Shown here one piece after another: positions 23,250-31,037 of a DNA stretch of 64,000 nt (the first letter of the stretch is position 1; each line of letters opens with the position of its first letter). A program made the translations under genes and the position numbers. Below the pieces are notes generated by a model. That model saw only the letters and a list, made by a program, of their open reading frames with translations. It searched no databases and was not told where the DNA came from. Origin of the DNA: WJKG01 sp964627305 (GTDB taxonomy: Bacteria; Zixibacteria; MSB-5A5; GN15; FEB-12). Location of the stretch: positions 254,802-318,801 of the forward strand of contig CAZVHP010000003.1 of NCBI GenBank assembly GCA_964627305.1, in the 5' to 3' direction.

Positions 23250-25115
23250 TTATGCCACTTTGATCGCATGACGGTTGCAGACTGCGAAACAGGCGCCGCA
23301 CTTGTTGCACTTGGCCTGGTCTATCACATGCACCTCGCCTTTCTTGCCGGTGATGGCGTTGACGGCACAGGCCCGAATGCAGGCCATACAGCCATCGCAC
23401 GCCTGCGCGTCGACCTCATACGTGATGAGGGCCTTGCAGACACCGGCCGGGCAGCGCTTGTCCCGGATGTGGGCGAGGTATTCGTCTCGAAAATACTGAA
23501 TCGTGCTGAGGAACGGATTAGGGCCGGACTTGCCCAATCCGCACAGCGAGGCATCAATGATGACCGCTGAGAGCTGCTCCATCTTGCCCAGGTCAGACTC
23601 GGTAGCCAGTCCCTCGCTGATTTTGACTGCCAACAGGTAGAGCTGATACAGCCCTTCGCGGCACGGGGTGCACTTGCCGCAGGATTCCTCGACAAGGAAC
23701 TTGAGGAAGTACTTGGCGACATCAACCACGCAGGTGCCCTCGTCCATGACAATCATGCCGCCGGAGCCCATCATGCTGCCGGCTTTGGTCAGGGTGTCGA
23801 AATCGACAGAAAGATCGAGCTTGCTTTCGGGCAGGCAACCGCCGGAGGGACCGCCGGTCTGGACGGCCTTGAAGGGGCGGTTATCGCGAATGCCGCCGCC
23901 AATGTCGAAGACGATCTGGCGCAACGTGGTTCCCATGGGGACCTCGATCAGGCCGCTGTTAACGACCTTGCCGACGAGGCTGAAGGCCTTGGTGCCGGTC
24001 GATTTCTCAGTGCCGATCCTGGCGTACCACTTGCCGCCGCGTTCGATGATGACCGGGATGTTGGCGAAGGACTCAACATTGTTCAGAACGGTGGGTTTGT
24101 CGAACAGGCCCTTCTGCACCGAGCGGATGTACTTGGCGCGCGGTTCGCCAACCTCGCCCGCGACGGAACGCATGAGGGCGGATGATTCGCCGCAAACAAA
24201 GGCGCCGCCACCGCGGCTGATCTTGATATGGAAACTGAAGTCGGTTCCGAGGATGTTGTCGCCGAGCAGACCATAGGCCTCAGCTTCGCGGATGGCTTCC
24301 TGCAGGAACTGTACCGCCAGCGGGTATTCCTCACGGACGTAGATGTAGCCCTCGCTGGAATCGACGGCATAGGCACAGATTGCCATGCCCTCGAGCACTG
24401 AGTGCGGGTCGCCCTCCATGATGGCGCGGTCCATAAAGGCGCCGGGATCGCCCTCGTCACCGTTGCAGATGACGTAATGGGGGCGTTCTGCGAGTCTGGC
24501 GCAGGACTCCCACTTGCGGCCGGTCGAGAACCCGCCGCCACCGCGTCCGCGCAGGCCGGAGGTCTTGACCTGTTCGATGACCTCGGTCGGAGACAGTGTG
24601 GTCAACGCCTTGGCGAGGGCCTGGTAGCCGCCGGTGGCGATGTAATCACGAACATCACATTGATTGATATGGCCGAGATTGCGCAACGCGATCCTCTTCT
24701 GGTGTTTGTAGAAAGGGATCTCGCGGTAATCACGGTAGGTCTTCTTCTCGATCGGGTGCGTGTAAAGGAGGTTATCGACGATCTTGTTGTTGCGGAGTGT
24801 CTCCTCGACAATGCGTTCGACATCTTTCTTCTTCACGCGGGTATAGAACGTGCCTTGTGGTTCCACCACCACCAGTGGTCCCTGTTCACAGAAGCCGTGG
24901 CAGCCGGTCTCCTTCATGGCTTCGACGTCGAAACCCTTGATGCGCTTCTTCTTCAGTTGTGCCTTGAACTCGCTGACAATCTCGGCGGCGCCATTGGCCA
25001 GGCAGCCGGGGCCGCAGCACACCATAAGCTTGCGGGGGTGCTTCTGCTGCTCCTTCTGGCATTCCGTGCGGAGTTTATCGAGCGCTTTCGGGGATGCTAT
25101 CCTGGTGATTGCCAT
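23250..25115 (-). CDS. NuoF/HydB-like NADH-binding flavoprotein with extra ferredoxin domains
   Basis: A 621-residue subunit. Residues about 25-115 are a thioredoxin-fold [2Fe-2S] domain (MVCCGPGCLANG ... GCHGFCEQGP). Residues about 130-540 are the FMN/NADH domain with SGLRGRGGGGFSTGRKWE and GDEGDPGAFMDR, and the N3-type cluster ESCGKCTPCREG. Two [4Fe-4S] motifs end the protein (CDGCMACIRAC and CNKCGACFAVC). This layout is that of HydB of electron-bifurcating hydrogenases and HndC, longer than complex I NuoF. It oxidises or reduces NAD(P)H. It lies 1 base from the NuoE-like gene in an operon with a 2-oxoacid oxidoreductase. Confidence 0.92.
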   Translation of the reverse strand: MAITRIASPKALDKLRTECQKEQQKHPRKLMVCCGPGCLANGAAEIVSEFKAQLKKKRIKGFDVEAMKETGCHGFCEQGPLVVVEPQGTFYTRVKKKDVERIVEETLRNNKIVDNLLYTHPIEKKTYRDYREIPFYKHQKRIALRNLGHINQCDVRDYIATGGYQALAKALTTLSPTEVIEQVKTSGLRGRGGGGFSTGRKWESCARLAERPHYVICNGDEGDPGAFMDRAIMEGDPHSVLEGMAICAYAVDSSEGYIYVREEYPLAVQFLQEAIREAEAYGLLGDNILGTDFSFHIKISRGGGAFVCGESSALMRSVAGEVGEPRAKYIRSVQKGLFDKPTVLNNVESFANIPVIIERGGKWYARIGTEKSTGTKAFSLVGKVVNSGLIEVPMGTTLRQIVFDIGGGIRDNRPFKAVQTGGPSGGCLPESKLDLSVDFDTLTKAGSMMGSGGMIVMDEGTCVVDVAKYFLKFLVEESCGKCTPCREGLYQLYLLAVKISEGLATESDLGKMEQLSAVIIDASLCGLGKSGPNPFLSTIQYFRDEYLAHIRDKRCPAGVCKALITYEVDAQACDGCMACIRACAVNAITGKKGEVHVIDQAKCNKCGACFAVCNRHAIKVA

Positions 25116-25116
25116 C

Positions 25117-25572
25117 TCAGCCTCCCCTCAGGATCTTCTTGGTCTGGTTGACTTTCACATCAGCGTAGTACTTGTCATTGACAATCACAACCGGCGCCAT
25201 AGAGCAGGCTCCGACGCAGTTGACGACCTCGAGCGTGTATTTCATGTCAGATGTTGTCTGACCGGCGTTGATCCCCAGCTTGGATTCGAGCTGGTCCTGG
25301 ATGAGCGCCGCGCCGCGAATATGGCAAGTGGTGCCCATGCAGATACGGATGACTTTTTCGCCCTTGGGGTTGAGGCTGAAGGCGTTGTAGAACGTGGAAA
25401 CGCTGAAGACCTTGCTCAGGGGGACATCCAGATGCTGTGCGGCTTCTTTGAGGGCCTCACATGGCAGGAAGTTGAATTCCTTCTGGATATCCTGGAGAAC
25501 GGCAATCAGCGACTGCGGCTCCCTGGGATAGCGAGCGAATATATCCGGGAGTTTGCTCAGGTCGTGATTCAT
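25117..25572 (-). CDS. NuoE/HydC-like [2Fe-2S] subunit
   Basis: A 151-residue thioredoxin-like ferredoxin. The four cysteine ligands are in CMGTTCHIRGA and CVGACSMAP. The N-terminal helical part (YPREPQSLIAVLQDIQKEFN) is typical of NuoE, HndA and HydC. It pairs with the NuoF-like protein encoded next. Its ATG overlaps the stop codon of the upstream gamma subunit gene of the 2-oxoacid oxidoreductase (4 bases, ATGA), so expression of the two modules is translationally coupled. Confidence 0.93.
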   Translation of the reverse strand: MNHDLSKLPDIFARYPREPQSLIAVLQDIQKEFNFLPCEALKEAAQHLDVPLSKVFSVSTFYNAFSLNPKGEKVIRICMGTTCHIRGAALIQDQLESKLGINAGQTTSDMKYTLEVVNCVGACSMAPVVIVNDKYYADVKVNQTKKILRGG

Positions 25573-26132
25573 ACGGCTACCTTCTGTTTCGCAGCTTCCT
25601 TGCCGAGTTTGAGACCCTCGGCGAGGACCTTCTCGTTGATGGCCAGCACGTCCTTCTTGCGTGCCAGCTTGTCCTTAATGGTTTCCAGCAGAGCATCTTC
25701 GGACACCGCACCGGTGGCGGCGACAAAGGCGCCGAGAATGGCGATATTGGCTGCCTTGGCGTTGCCCGCCTTCAACGCCATGTCGTTGGCTGGTACATAA
25801 ATTCTCAGCAGGTCGCTGCGTTCGCTCTTGACGTCGATCAGCGAGCTGTTGACAACGATGATGCCGCCCTTTCTGACGCGTGGCTCAAACTTGTCGAAGG
25901 ACGGGCGATTGAACACGCACAACCCGCGCGGATTAGTGATGATCGGTGAACCGATGCGATTGTCCGACACAACCACCGTGCAGTAGGCGGTGCCGCCGCG
26001 CATCTCCGGTCCGTACGACGGGATCCAGGCGACTTGTTTTCCTTCAGCAATACCGGTATATGCCAGAAGCTGCCCCGCGGTCATGATTCCCTGACCGCCG
26101 AAGCCGGCGAACATGACTTCATACTGCGCCAT
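25569..26132 (-). CDS. 2-oxoacid:ferredoxin oxidoreductase, gamma subunit
   Basis: A 187-residue catalytic gamma subunit of the pyruvate/ketoisovalerate/2-oxoglutarate oxidoreductase family. It shows the signature MFAGFGGQGIMTAGQLLAY near the N-terminus and SYGPEMRGGTAYCTV. With the alpha and beta subunits and a small ferredoxin encoded upstream it completes a four-subunit enzyme that converts a 2-oxoacid, CoA and oxidised ferredoxin to acyl-CoA, CO2 and reduced ferredoxin, or the reverse. It overlaps the beta gene by one base and the NuoE-like gene by four. Substrate class (2-oxoglutarate or branched-chain) cannot be told from this subunit. Confidence 0.92.
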   Translation of the reverse strand: MAQYEVMFAGFGGQGIMTAGQLLAYTGIAEGKQVAWIPSYGPEMRGGTAYCTVVVSDNRIGSPIITNPRGLCVFNRPSFDKFEPRVRKGGIIVVNSSLIDVKSERSDLLRIYVPANDMALKAGNAKAANIAILGAFVAATGAVSEDALLETIKDKLARKKDVLAINEKVLAEGLKLGKEAAKQKVAV

Positions 26133-26902
26133 CAGGCACCTCCTGTCGTCTTGCCCTCAGGAGCTTTGTGTACCCCCAGCGGATAATATGGCATGAGGTT
26201 CTCACGCAGCCAGGTGGTGGCATCGCCGGGCGTCATCCCCCAGTTCGTCGGGCAGGTCGAGAGCACCTCGACCAACGAGAAGCAGGTGCCCTTCACCTGG
26301 TACTCGAAAGCGCGACGGATTGCCTGCTTGGCCCCGATGATATACTCCGGAGCGTGGACCGACACGCGTTCGATATAGGCCGGGGTCACCAGCGCCGAGA
26401 GCAGCTCCGCTACGCGTATGGGAAACCCGACCTCGGCGACATTGCGCCCTGCAGGGGATGTTGTAGTGATCTGGTGGGGCATGGTTGTGGGGGCCATCTG
26501 GCCGCCGGTCATGCCATAGACGGCATTGTTGACGAAAATGACGGTGAACTTCTCACCGCGGTTGGCCGCGTGGATGATCTCGCCCATGCCGATCGAGGCC
26601 AGGTCGCCGTCGCCCTGGTAAGTGAACACGATCATATCCGGGCGCATGCGCTTGAAGCCGGTGGCCAGTGCGGGTGCACGACCGTGCGGCGACTCCAAAA
26701 AGTCGCAATTGAAGTAGTTGTACGCCAGTACGGAGCAGCCAACCGGGGCGACACCACAGGTCCGCTCCCGCACACCCAGATCATCGAGGGCCTCGGCGAC
26801 GAGACGGTGAATGATGCCGTGGGTGCAGCCGGGGCAGTAGTGCGTTACCGTCTGGGTGAGCGACTCGGGCCGTTTGAATATGGTTTTGGCCTGTACTTCC
26901 AT
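26132..26902 (-). CDS. 2-oxoacid:ferredoxin oxidoreductase, beta subunit (thiamine diphosphate-binding)
   Basis: A 256-residue TPP-binding subunit. It has the N-terminal motif HYCPGCTHGIIHRL and the TPP/Mg motif GDGDLASIGMGEIIHAANR followed by NNAVYGMTGGQMAPTT. Cysteines near the start and in TCGVAPVGCSV may bind a [4Fe-4S] cluster, as in related enzymes. The sequence pattern is shared by KorB and VorA-type subunits. The gene lies 17 bases after the alpha subunit gene. Confidence 0.92.
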   Translation of the reverse strand: MEVQAKTIFKRPESLTQTVTHYCPGCTHGIIHRLVAEALDDLGVRERTCGVAPVGCSVLAYNYFNCDFLESPHGRAPALATGFKRMRPDMIVFTYQGDGDLASIGMGEIIHAANRGEKFTVIFVNNAVYGMTGGQMAPTTMPHQITTTSPAGRNVAEVGFPIRVAELLSALVTPAYIERVSVHAPEYIIGAKQAIRRAFEYQVKGTCFSLVEVLSTCPTNWGMTPGDATTWLRENLMPYYPLGVHKAPEGKTTGGA

Positions 26903-26919
26903 TAGCTCTATTCCTCAGC

Positions 26920-28098
26920 TTACTTGGTCTTTCGTGTCTTTCTGGCGGCCGAACGTCGGGTCGACGCTCCCGTCCTAACCCCGGCAGCCCTTGCCTTGCC
27001 GGCTGTTTTCGTCCCGGCGGCTCGGGCTTTCCTGCCTGTGGAGAGCTTCGAAAGAAGCTCCTTCAACTCCGAAGGATTGGGCACAATGCCTCCGGTATGA
27101 CCGAAGAACTCACATGGCTTCTTGCCCATAACCGCCTTCTGGACGTCCTCATGCATCTGTGCAGTACTCATCTCCACAGACAGAACGGTCTTGATGTTCT
27201 TCTTTGTGGCCTCCTCGAAAATTTCCCTTTCGGGGAAGGGGAAAAGCGAGACGGGGCGGAACAGGCCGACCGAGATGCCCTCTTCCTGTTCAAGCTCGTC
27301 AATGGCAGTCTGGCAGATGCGCGCCATAGTGCCATAGGAAACGATGAGGACCTTGTTCTTGTCGCTGATCTTGTACTTCTCGAACCGGACCTCGTGCTCG
27401 CGCATTCGGTCGAACTTGTCGCGGAGCTTCCAGTTGTGTCTCTCGAGGGCGTCCGGATCCAGAAAGAGGCTCTTGATAATGAGAGAATCGCGCCCCTTGG
27501 CACCGGTAGCGGCCCAGTCTTTGGATGGCAGTTCGGGCTCCTCGAACTTGTCGGGGAACTCCACCGGCTCCATCATCTGGCCAATCATACCATCGCCGAT
27601 CATCATAACTGGATTACGGTACTTGTCAGCCAGGTGGAAGGACAGCATCATCAGATCGACCGCTTCCTGGACCGTCGATGGTGCCAGGACCAGCACCCGG
27701 TAGTCGCCGTGTCCGCCGCCCTTGACGGCTTGGAAGTAGTCGGACTGGGCGGGTAGGATGCCTCCAAGACCGGGTCCGGCGCGCATAATATTCACGATCA
27801 CACAGGGCAACTCGGCGCCGGCGAGATACGAGATAGCCTCCTGCATCAGGGAGATACCGGGGGAGGAGGAGGTAGTGAAGACGCGTTTGCCGGTCGAGGC
27901 TGCGCCAAAGAGCATGTTTGCGACAGCGACTTCGGATTCGCCCTGCAGAAATGTCAGGCCGACCTCAGGCATCCGCTTGGCCATGTATTCGGCGACTTCC
28001 GACTGGGGCGTGATGGGATAACAGAAATACCCCTCGGCGCCCGCGCGGATAGCAGCCTCAGCGATGGCTTCGTTTCCTTTCATCAGTATTCGTGCCAT
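26920..28098 (-). CDS. 2-oxoacid:ferredoxin oxidoreductase, alpha subunit (KorA/VorB type) with basic C-terminal tail
   Basis: A 392-residue alpha subunit. The core (about 1-345) begins MARILMKGNEAIAEAAIRAG and shows YPITPQSEV and SSPGISLMQEAISYLAGAEL. In current databases this subgroup is called either 2-oxoglutarate KorA or 3-methyl-2-oxobutanoate VorB. After the usual end (NPSELKELLSKL) comes a tail of about 45 residues made almost only of Lys, Arg, Ala, Gly, Thr and Ser, reading like a histone H1-type tail (GRKARAAGTKTAGKARAAG, and STRRSAARKTRKTK at the end). The tail is in frame, with no frameshift sign. Confidence 0.9.
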   Translation of the reverse strand: MARILMKGNEAIAEAAIRAGAEGYFCYPITPQSEVAEYMAKRMPEVGLTFLQGESEVAVANMLFGAASTGKRVFTTSSSPGISLMQEAISYLAGAELPCVIVNIMRAGPGLGGILPAQSDYFQAVKGGGHGDYRVLVLAPSTVQEAVDLMMLSFHLADKYRNPVMMIGDGMIGQMMEPVEFPDKFEEPELPSKDWAATGAKGRDSLIIKSLFLDPDALERHNWKLRDKFDRMREHEVRFEKYKISDKNKVLIVSYGTMARICQTAIDELEQEEGISVGLFRPVSLFPFPEREIFEEATKKNIKTVLSVEMSTAQMHEDVQKAVMGKKPCEFFGHTGGIVPNPSELKELLSKLSTGRKARAAGTKTAGKARAAGVRTGASTRRSAARKTRKTK

Positions 28099-28115
28099 AG
28101 ACGTGCTCCCCGGCC

Positions 28116-28349
28116 TTAGTAGGCAAACAACTGGTACTGGGTACCGTTGGAGTGAACTTCAATTGCGGCATCGGGGCAGGTGATAGCGCATATCATGCAC
28201 CCGAGACAGCGCGAGGGGTCATGCATGCGCGCATAGAAGTACCCGCGGACTGTGATGTCTTTTGACATCGACAGTATCTGCTGCGGGCAGGCGCGGACAC
28301 ACAACTCGCATCCCTTGCAGTGATTCTTGTCTATCGTGATTCCTGGCAT
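28116..28349 (-). CDS. Small 2 x [4Fe-4S] ferredoxin subunit of the 2-oxoacid oxidoreductase (delta)
   Basis: A 77-residue ferredoxin with CKGCELCVRACP and CLGCMICAITCP, giving two [4Fe-4S] clusters. Position directly ahead of the alpha gene (17 bases) and length identify it as the delta/KorD-type subunit that takes electrons from the catalytic core. Confidence 0.92.
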   Translation of the reverse strand: MPGITIDKNHCKGCELCVRACPQQILSMSKDITVRGYFYARMHDPSRCLGCMICAITCPDAAIEVHSNGTQYQLFAY

Positions 28350-28361
28350 GAACAGAATCCC

Positions 28362-29150
28362 TTATATCTTGAACTGATCTTTGCCCAGTTTTGGACGTTC
28401 CCAGGGCTTGAGCAGGTTACGCTGCAACTCGAGCACCGGGATGGTGATATCCGACGCCGGAATCGTCCGGAGCACCTCCGTGACGCCCGCGACGAAAACG
28501 ACCGGCAGGTCACGTCTGGCAGCCACTTCCCGGGCCTTCCTCAGGCCTTCGAGCACGGTGGCAGCGTCGGTCTGCTCCATTATGTGCGTATTGGAGATGA
28601 TTCCGGTGAAGGCCAGTTTGCAGGAGGTCTCAATCCCGGTCATCATCTTCAATGTGCCGTCCACATCGGCTGTGAATGGCCGGTTGGCGTTATGGACGAG
28701 CAGCAACTCGAAAGTTCCCGGCTCGAACGCATCGCCCAGCGAGGACAGAATCCGAGCGCCGACATCGTCGCCACCCACATCGAGAATCACGGTACCCTCA
28801 TGGCGCTGAACGGAGCCTTTGATTTCGGGCAGAATAATGGGGAGGTCGGCATAGAAGTGCCCGCCCCTCGGGTTTATCGTATGCACGCCCATCTGTTCGA
28901 GGGCTCTCTCAGCCTCACGGGACCGAAAATACGGGTTTACTATGTCCAGATCCGCGATGGCAACTGGTGCGGTCTGGGTAGTGACAAGCGTTTGGGCCAG
29001 ATTGACAGCCACCTCCGACTTCCCGCTACCGTAACCACCAACAATGATCAGGATTGACCGGGAAAACGCGGGGGGATGAAATCTGGGTTTTGCTGTCGGC
29101 ATGACCACCGTCACTTTCGGCTCCCCGTCGCCGTCAGGCGCCTGTTGCAC
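28362..29150 (-). CDS. P-loop NTPase of the MinD/CobQ type at the head of the oxidoreductase operon
   Basis: A 262-residue protein with Walker A IIVGGYGSGKSEVAVNLA (about 35-52), a switch-like DLDIVNPYFRSRE and VILDVGGDDVGA as the Walker B-like strand. NANRP (about 180) and later strands fit the SIMIBI class GTPase/ATPase fold. It lacks the deviant Walker A lysine of ParA/MinD (KGGxGKT). It is first in a nine-gene operon for a 2-oxoacid:ferredoxin oxidoreductase and an NADH module, 12 bases before the ferredoxin gene. A role in assembly, cofactor insertion or regulation of the complex is inference. The first 15 residues may be non-coding if translation starts at the second ATG. Confidence 0.75.
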   Translation of the reverse strand: MQQAPDGDGEPKVTVVMPTAKPRFHPPAFSRSILIIVGGYGSGKSEVAVNLAQTLVTTQTAPVAIADLDIVNPYFRSREAERALEQMGVHTINPRGGHFYADLPIILPEIKGSVQRHEGTVILDVGGDDVGARILSSLGDAFEPGTFELLLVHNANRPFTADVDGTLKMMTGIETSCKLAFTGIISNTHIMEQTDAATVLEGLRKAREVAARRDLPVVFVAGVTEVLRTIPASDITIPVLELQRNLLKPWERPKLGKDQFKI

Positions 29151-29207
29151 TGCTGCAAGTTGCTGCTGCTGCGCAGATTAACTGTTGACATTTGGCCTCG
29201 AAGATGA

Positions 29208-29236
29208 ATATTAGTCAGATGGCGGTGTGAAGTCAA
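29208..29236 (-). promoter_or_regulatory. Strong promoter of the 2-oxoacid oxidoreductase operon
   Basis: On the minus strand TTGACT (29236-29231), a 17-base spacer and TAATAT (29213-29208), about 58 bases ahead of the first ATG. The palindromic -10 region also serves a plus-strand candidate (TTGACA 29185-29190, 18-base spacer, TATTAG 29209-29214) for the divergent lipoprotein gene at 29350, so the two directions may compete. Confidence 0.55.
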
Positions 29237-29349
29237 GCGGCTTTTGTGAAAAAAATAACGATTTCTCCTGCGGCGATCGATGATGATATGATGTTATCTC
29301 GTTAACGCGCAATATGTTGACTAATTGATCCACGAGGTGTCCCCAGTCC

Positions 29350-30162
29350 ATGATTACCAAAAACTCGCCTTGGGTGACCTTCCGGCTCATAGTGCTTCCA
29401 GCGCTGGCCCTAACGATCGGTTTGGTGGCCTGTGGCGGCGAACAAGACCCATCGACCGACGACAGCCCGTACGACGACTGGGAGCATATCCAGCGTGGCA
29501 ATGTCAAGCTGTATTACGCTCCGGGACACCCGCACGAGAAAGACCTGCCACAGCTCACTGAGGGGTATGCGTCGGCGCTTCGCAAGATCTGCCGCGAGCT
29601 GGACATGGCCGTTCCCGCCGAGACGCTGCTTGTATACCATTACACGGGGCCGGGACATGGCGTTGACCTGACCGGGGCACGCTGGCCTTTCGTCTCCGAT
29701 ACGGTCATTCATTATTGGCAGCCCGGCTATCTGGGGGCGACCCTGACCGAATACGTACTGACGCGGCTAAGTCTGACGAAGACCCGGCACGCTGTACTCT
29801 GGAGGGGACTGCAGACCTTTTTCGACTTTTCCGGGATCAACCACAACGAAACAGTGTGGACTCTGCTGGAGTCCGATCGGTTGCCGTCGCTTGATTCTTT
29901 GGGATCCATGAAGCATATTGATCCGCAATACGACAGTCGGGAGACCGCAGCGGCCGGGTCGTTCGTGGGTTTTCTCCACGGGAGTTATGGCATGGCGGTC
30001 ATCAAGCAGTTGTACCAGTCGGTGTTGCCTTTTGAGGAAGCGGTGGTCCAGGTAACCGGTCGAACGCAGGAACAACTGCAAGCCGAATGGCACCAGGCCC
30101 TGCGGCGCTGGCACCAGTGGCAGCGCCAGCAGGATTCGTTAGAGCAGGTGATCGAGAACTGA
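29350..30162 (+). CDS. Lipoprotein resembling peptidase MA family but without HExxH
   Basis: A 270-residue lipoprotein with lipobox LVAC-G at about residues 24-27. The body looks like a degenerate gluzincin of the peptidase MA group: N-terminal strands (GNVKLYYAPG), a central helical region, and the C-terminal GSFVGFLHGSYGMAVIKQLY plus VTGRTQEQLQAEWHQAL, the usual end of this domain. The zinc-binding HExxH expected near TEYVLTRLSL is absent, so it is probably not a protease. The following gene starts 31 bases later on the same strand and may share its promoter. Confidence 0.7.
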   Translation: MITKNSPWVTFRLIVLPALALTIGLVACGGEQDPSTDDSPYDDWEHIQRGNVKLYYAPGHPHEKDLPQLTEGYASALRKICRELDMAVPAETLLVYHYTGPGHGVDLTGARWPFVSDTVIHYWQPGYLGATLTEYVLTRLSLTKTRHAVLWRGLQTFFDFSGINHNETVWTLLESDRLPSLDSLGSMKHIDPQYDSRETAAAGSFVGFLHGSYGMAVIKQLYQSVLPFEEAVVQVTGRTQEQLQAEWHQALRRWHQWQRQQDSLEQVIEN

Positions 30163-30193
30163 GCCGAGAGGCTACACATGCAAGGCAGGTAGT

Positions 30194-30964
30194 ATGGCAG
30201 ACGAGAAGTGGCATACGGCAATTACGAAGATCGCTCCCGGTGAAATCCGGGTGCGAGGCTATAACATCGCGGACATCATGGAGAAGCTGTCTTATGCGGA
30301 GGCAGTGTACTTGATCCTTAAGGGGGAACTGCCCGGTAAGGCCGAGGCGGCCCTGATGAATGCCATACTGGTTTCATCCATTGACCACGGAGCAACACCT
30401 CCGTCAGTCCTGGGGGCGCGCACGGTGATGTCGGGTGGAAACTCGCTCAATGCCGCCGTTGCCGGTGGTGTACTGGTGATCGGCGATACTCACGGCGGGG
30501 CTATCGAGCAGTCGGCACGTATCATGCAGGAATGGGTGGCAAAGCATGAGGGGGAGTCCGTGGAGCAGATTGCCGTCAAACTGACGGACTGGCTCAAGGA
30601 GACCCGGCGCCGGATGCCCGGTTTCGGACACCGCCTGCATAATGTCGATCCCCGTACCGGGAAGCTGTTCGAGATTGCGGAGCGTCACGGATACAGCGGC
30701 CGGCACATCGAGCTGTGCAAGGCGATCGAGGCGGCCCTGGAGAAGCAACTGGGTCGCAAGCTGCCCATTAATGTCGATGGCGCTATTGCCGCAGCGATAT
30801 CCGATATGGGTTTCGACTGGCGGCTGGGCAAAGGATTCTTTATTATCTCCCGTGTGCCCGGACTTGTAGCGCACGTGTATGAAGAGAAAGAGCGCGAACG
30901 ACCCATGCGCAAACTGGGACCACTGCCGTTCGATTATGATGGTCCCGAAGACCGCGATATCTGA
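30194..30964 (+). CDS. Citrate synthase-like protein, probable citryl-CoA lyase
   Basis: A 256-residue member of the citrate synthase superfamily, far shorter than citrate synthase (about 370-430). Length and pattern match stand-alone citryl-CoA lyase and the C-terminal module of ATP-citrate lyase, which split citryl-CoA to acetyl-CoA and oxaloacetate. The catalytic histidines appear in SSIDHGATPPS and GDTHGGA and the catalytic aspartate in INVDGAIAAA. GFGHRLHNVDPR is the substrate/CoA contact motif. It lies divergently from the 2-oxoacid:ferredoxin oxidoreductase operon, though no citryl-CoA synthetase is in the window. A role with another acyl-CoA is possible. Confidence 0.8.
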   Translation: MADEKWHTAITKIAPGEIRVRGYNIADIMEKLSYAEAVYLILKGELPGKAEAALMNAILVSSIDHGATPPSVLGARTVMSGGNSLNAAVAGGVLVIGDTHGGAIEQSARIMQEWVAKHEGESVEQIAVKLTDWLKETRRRMPGFGHRLHNVDPRTGKLFEIAERHGYSGRHIELCKAIEAALEKQLGRKLPINVDGAIAAAISDMGFDWRLGKGFFIISRVPGLVAHVYEEKERERPMRKLGPLPFDYDGPEDRDI

Positions 30965-31037
30965 TCCGAGATCCCCGTGTTGTCAGCTCGAGTCACAACG
31001 CGGGAAACGGCTCATTTACAGCAAAGGAATGCTCCCC

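Noticed and set aside
23668..24276. Long plus-strand open frames over the NADH-binding subunit gene
   Set aside because: They are antisense shadows of a GC-rich conserved gene, with no ribosome binding site or family similarity.
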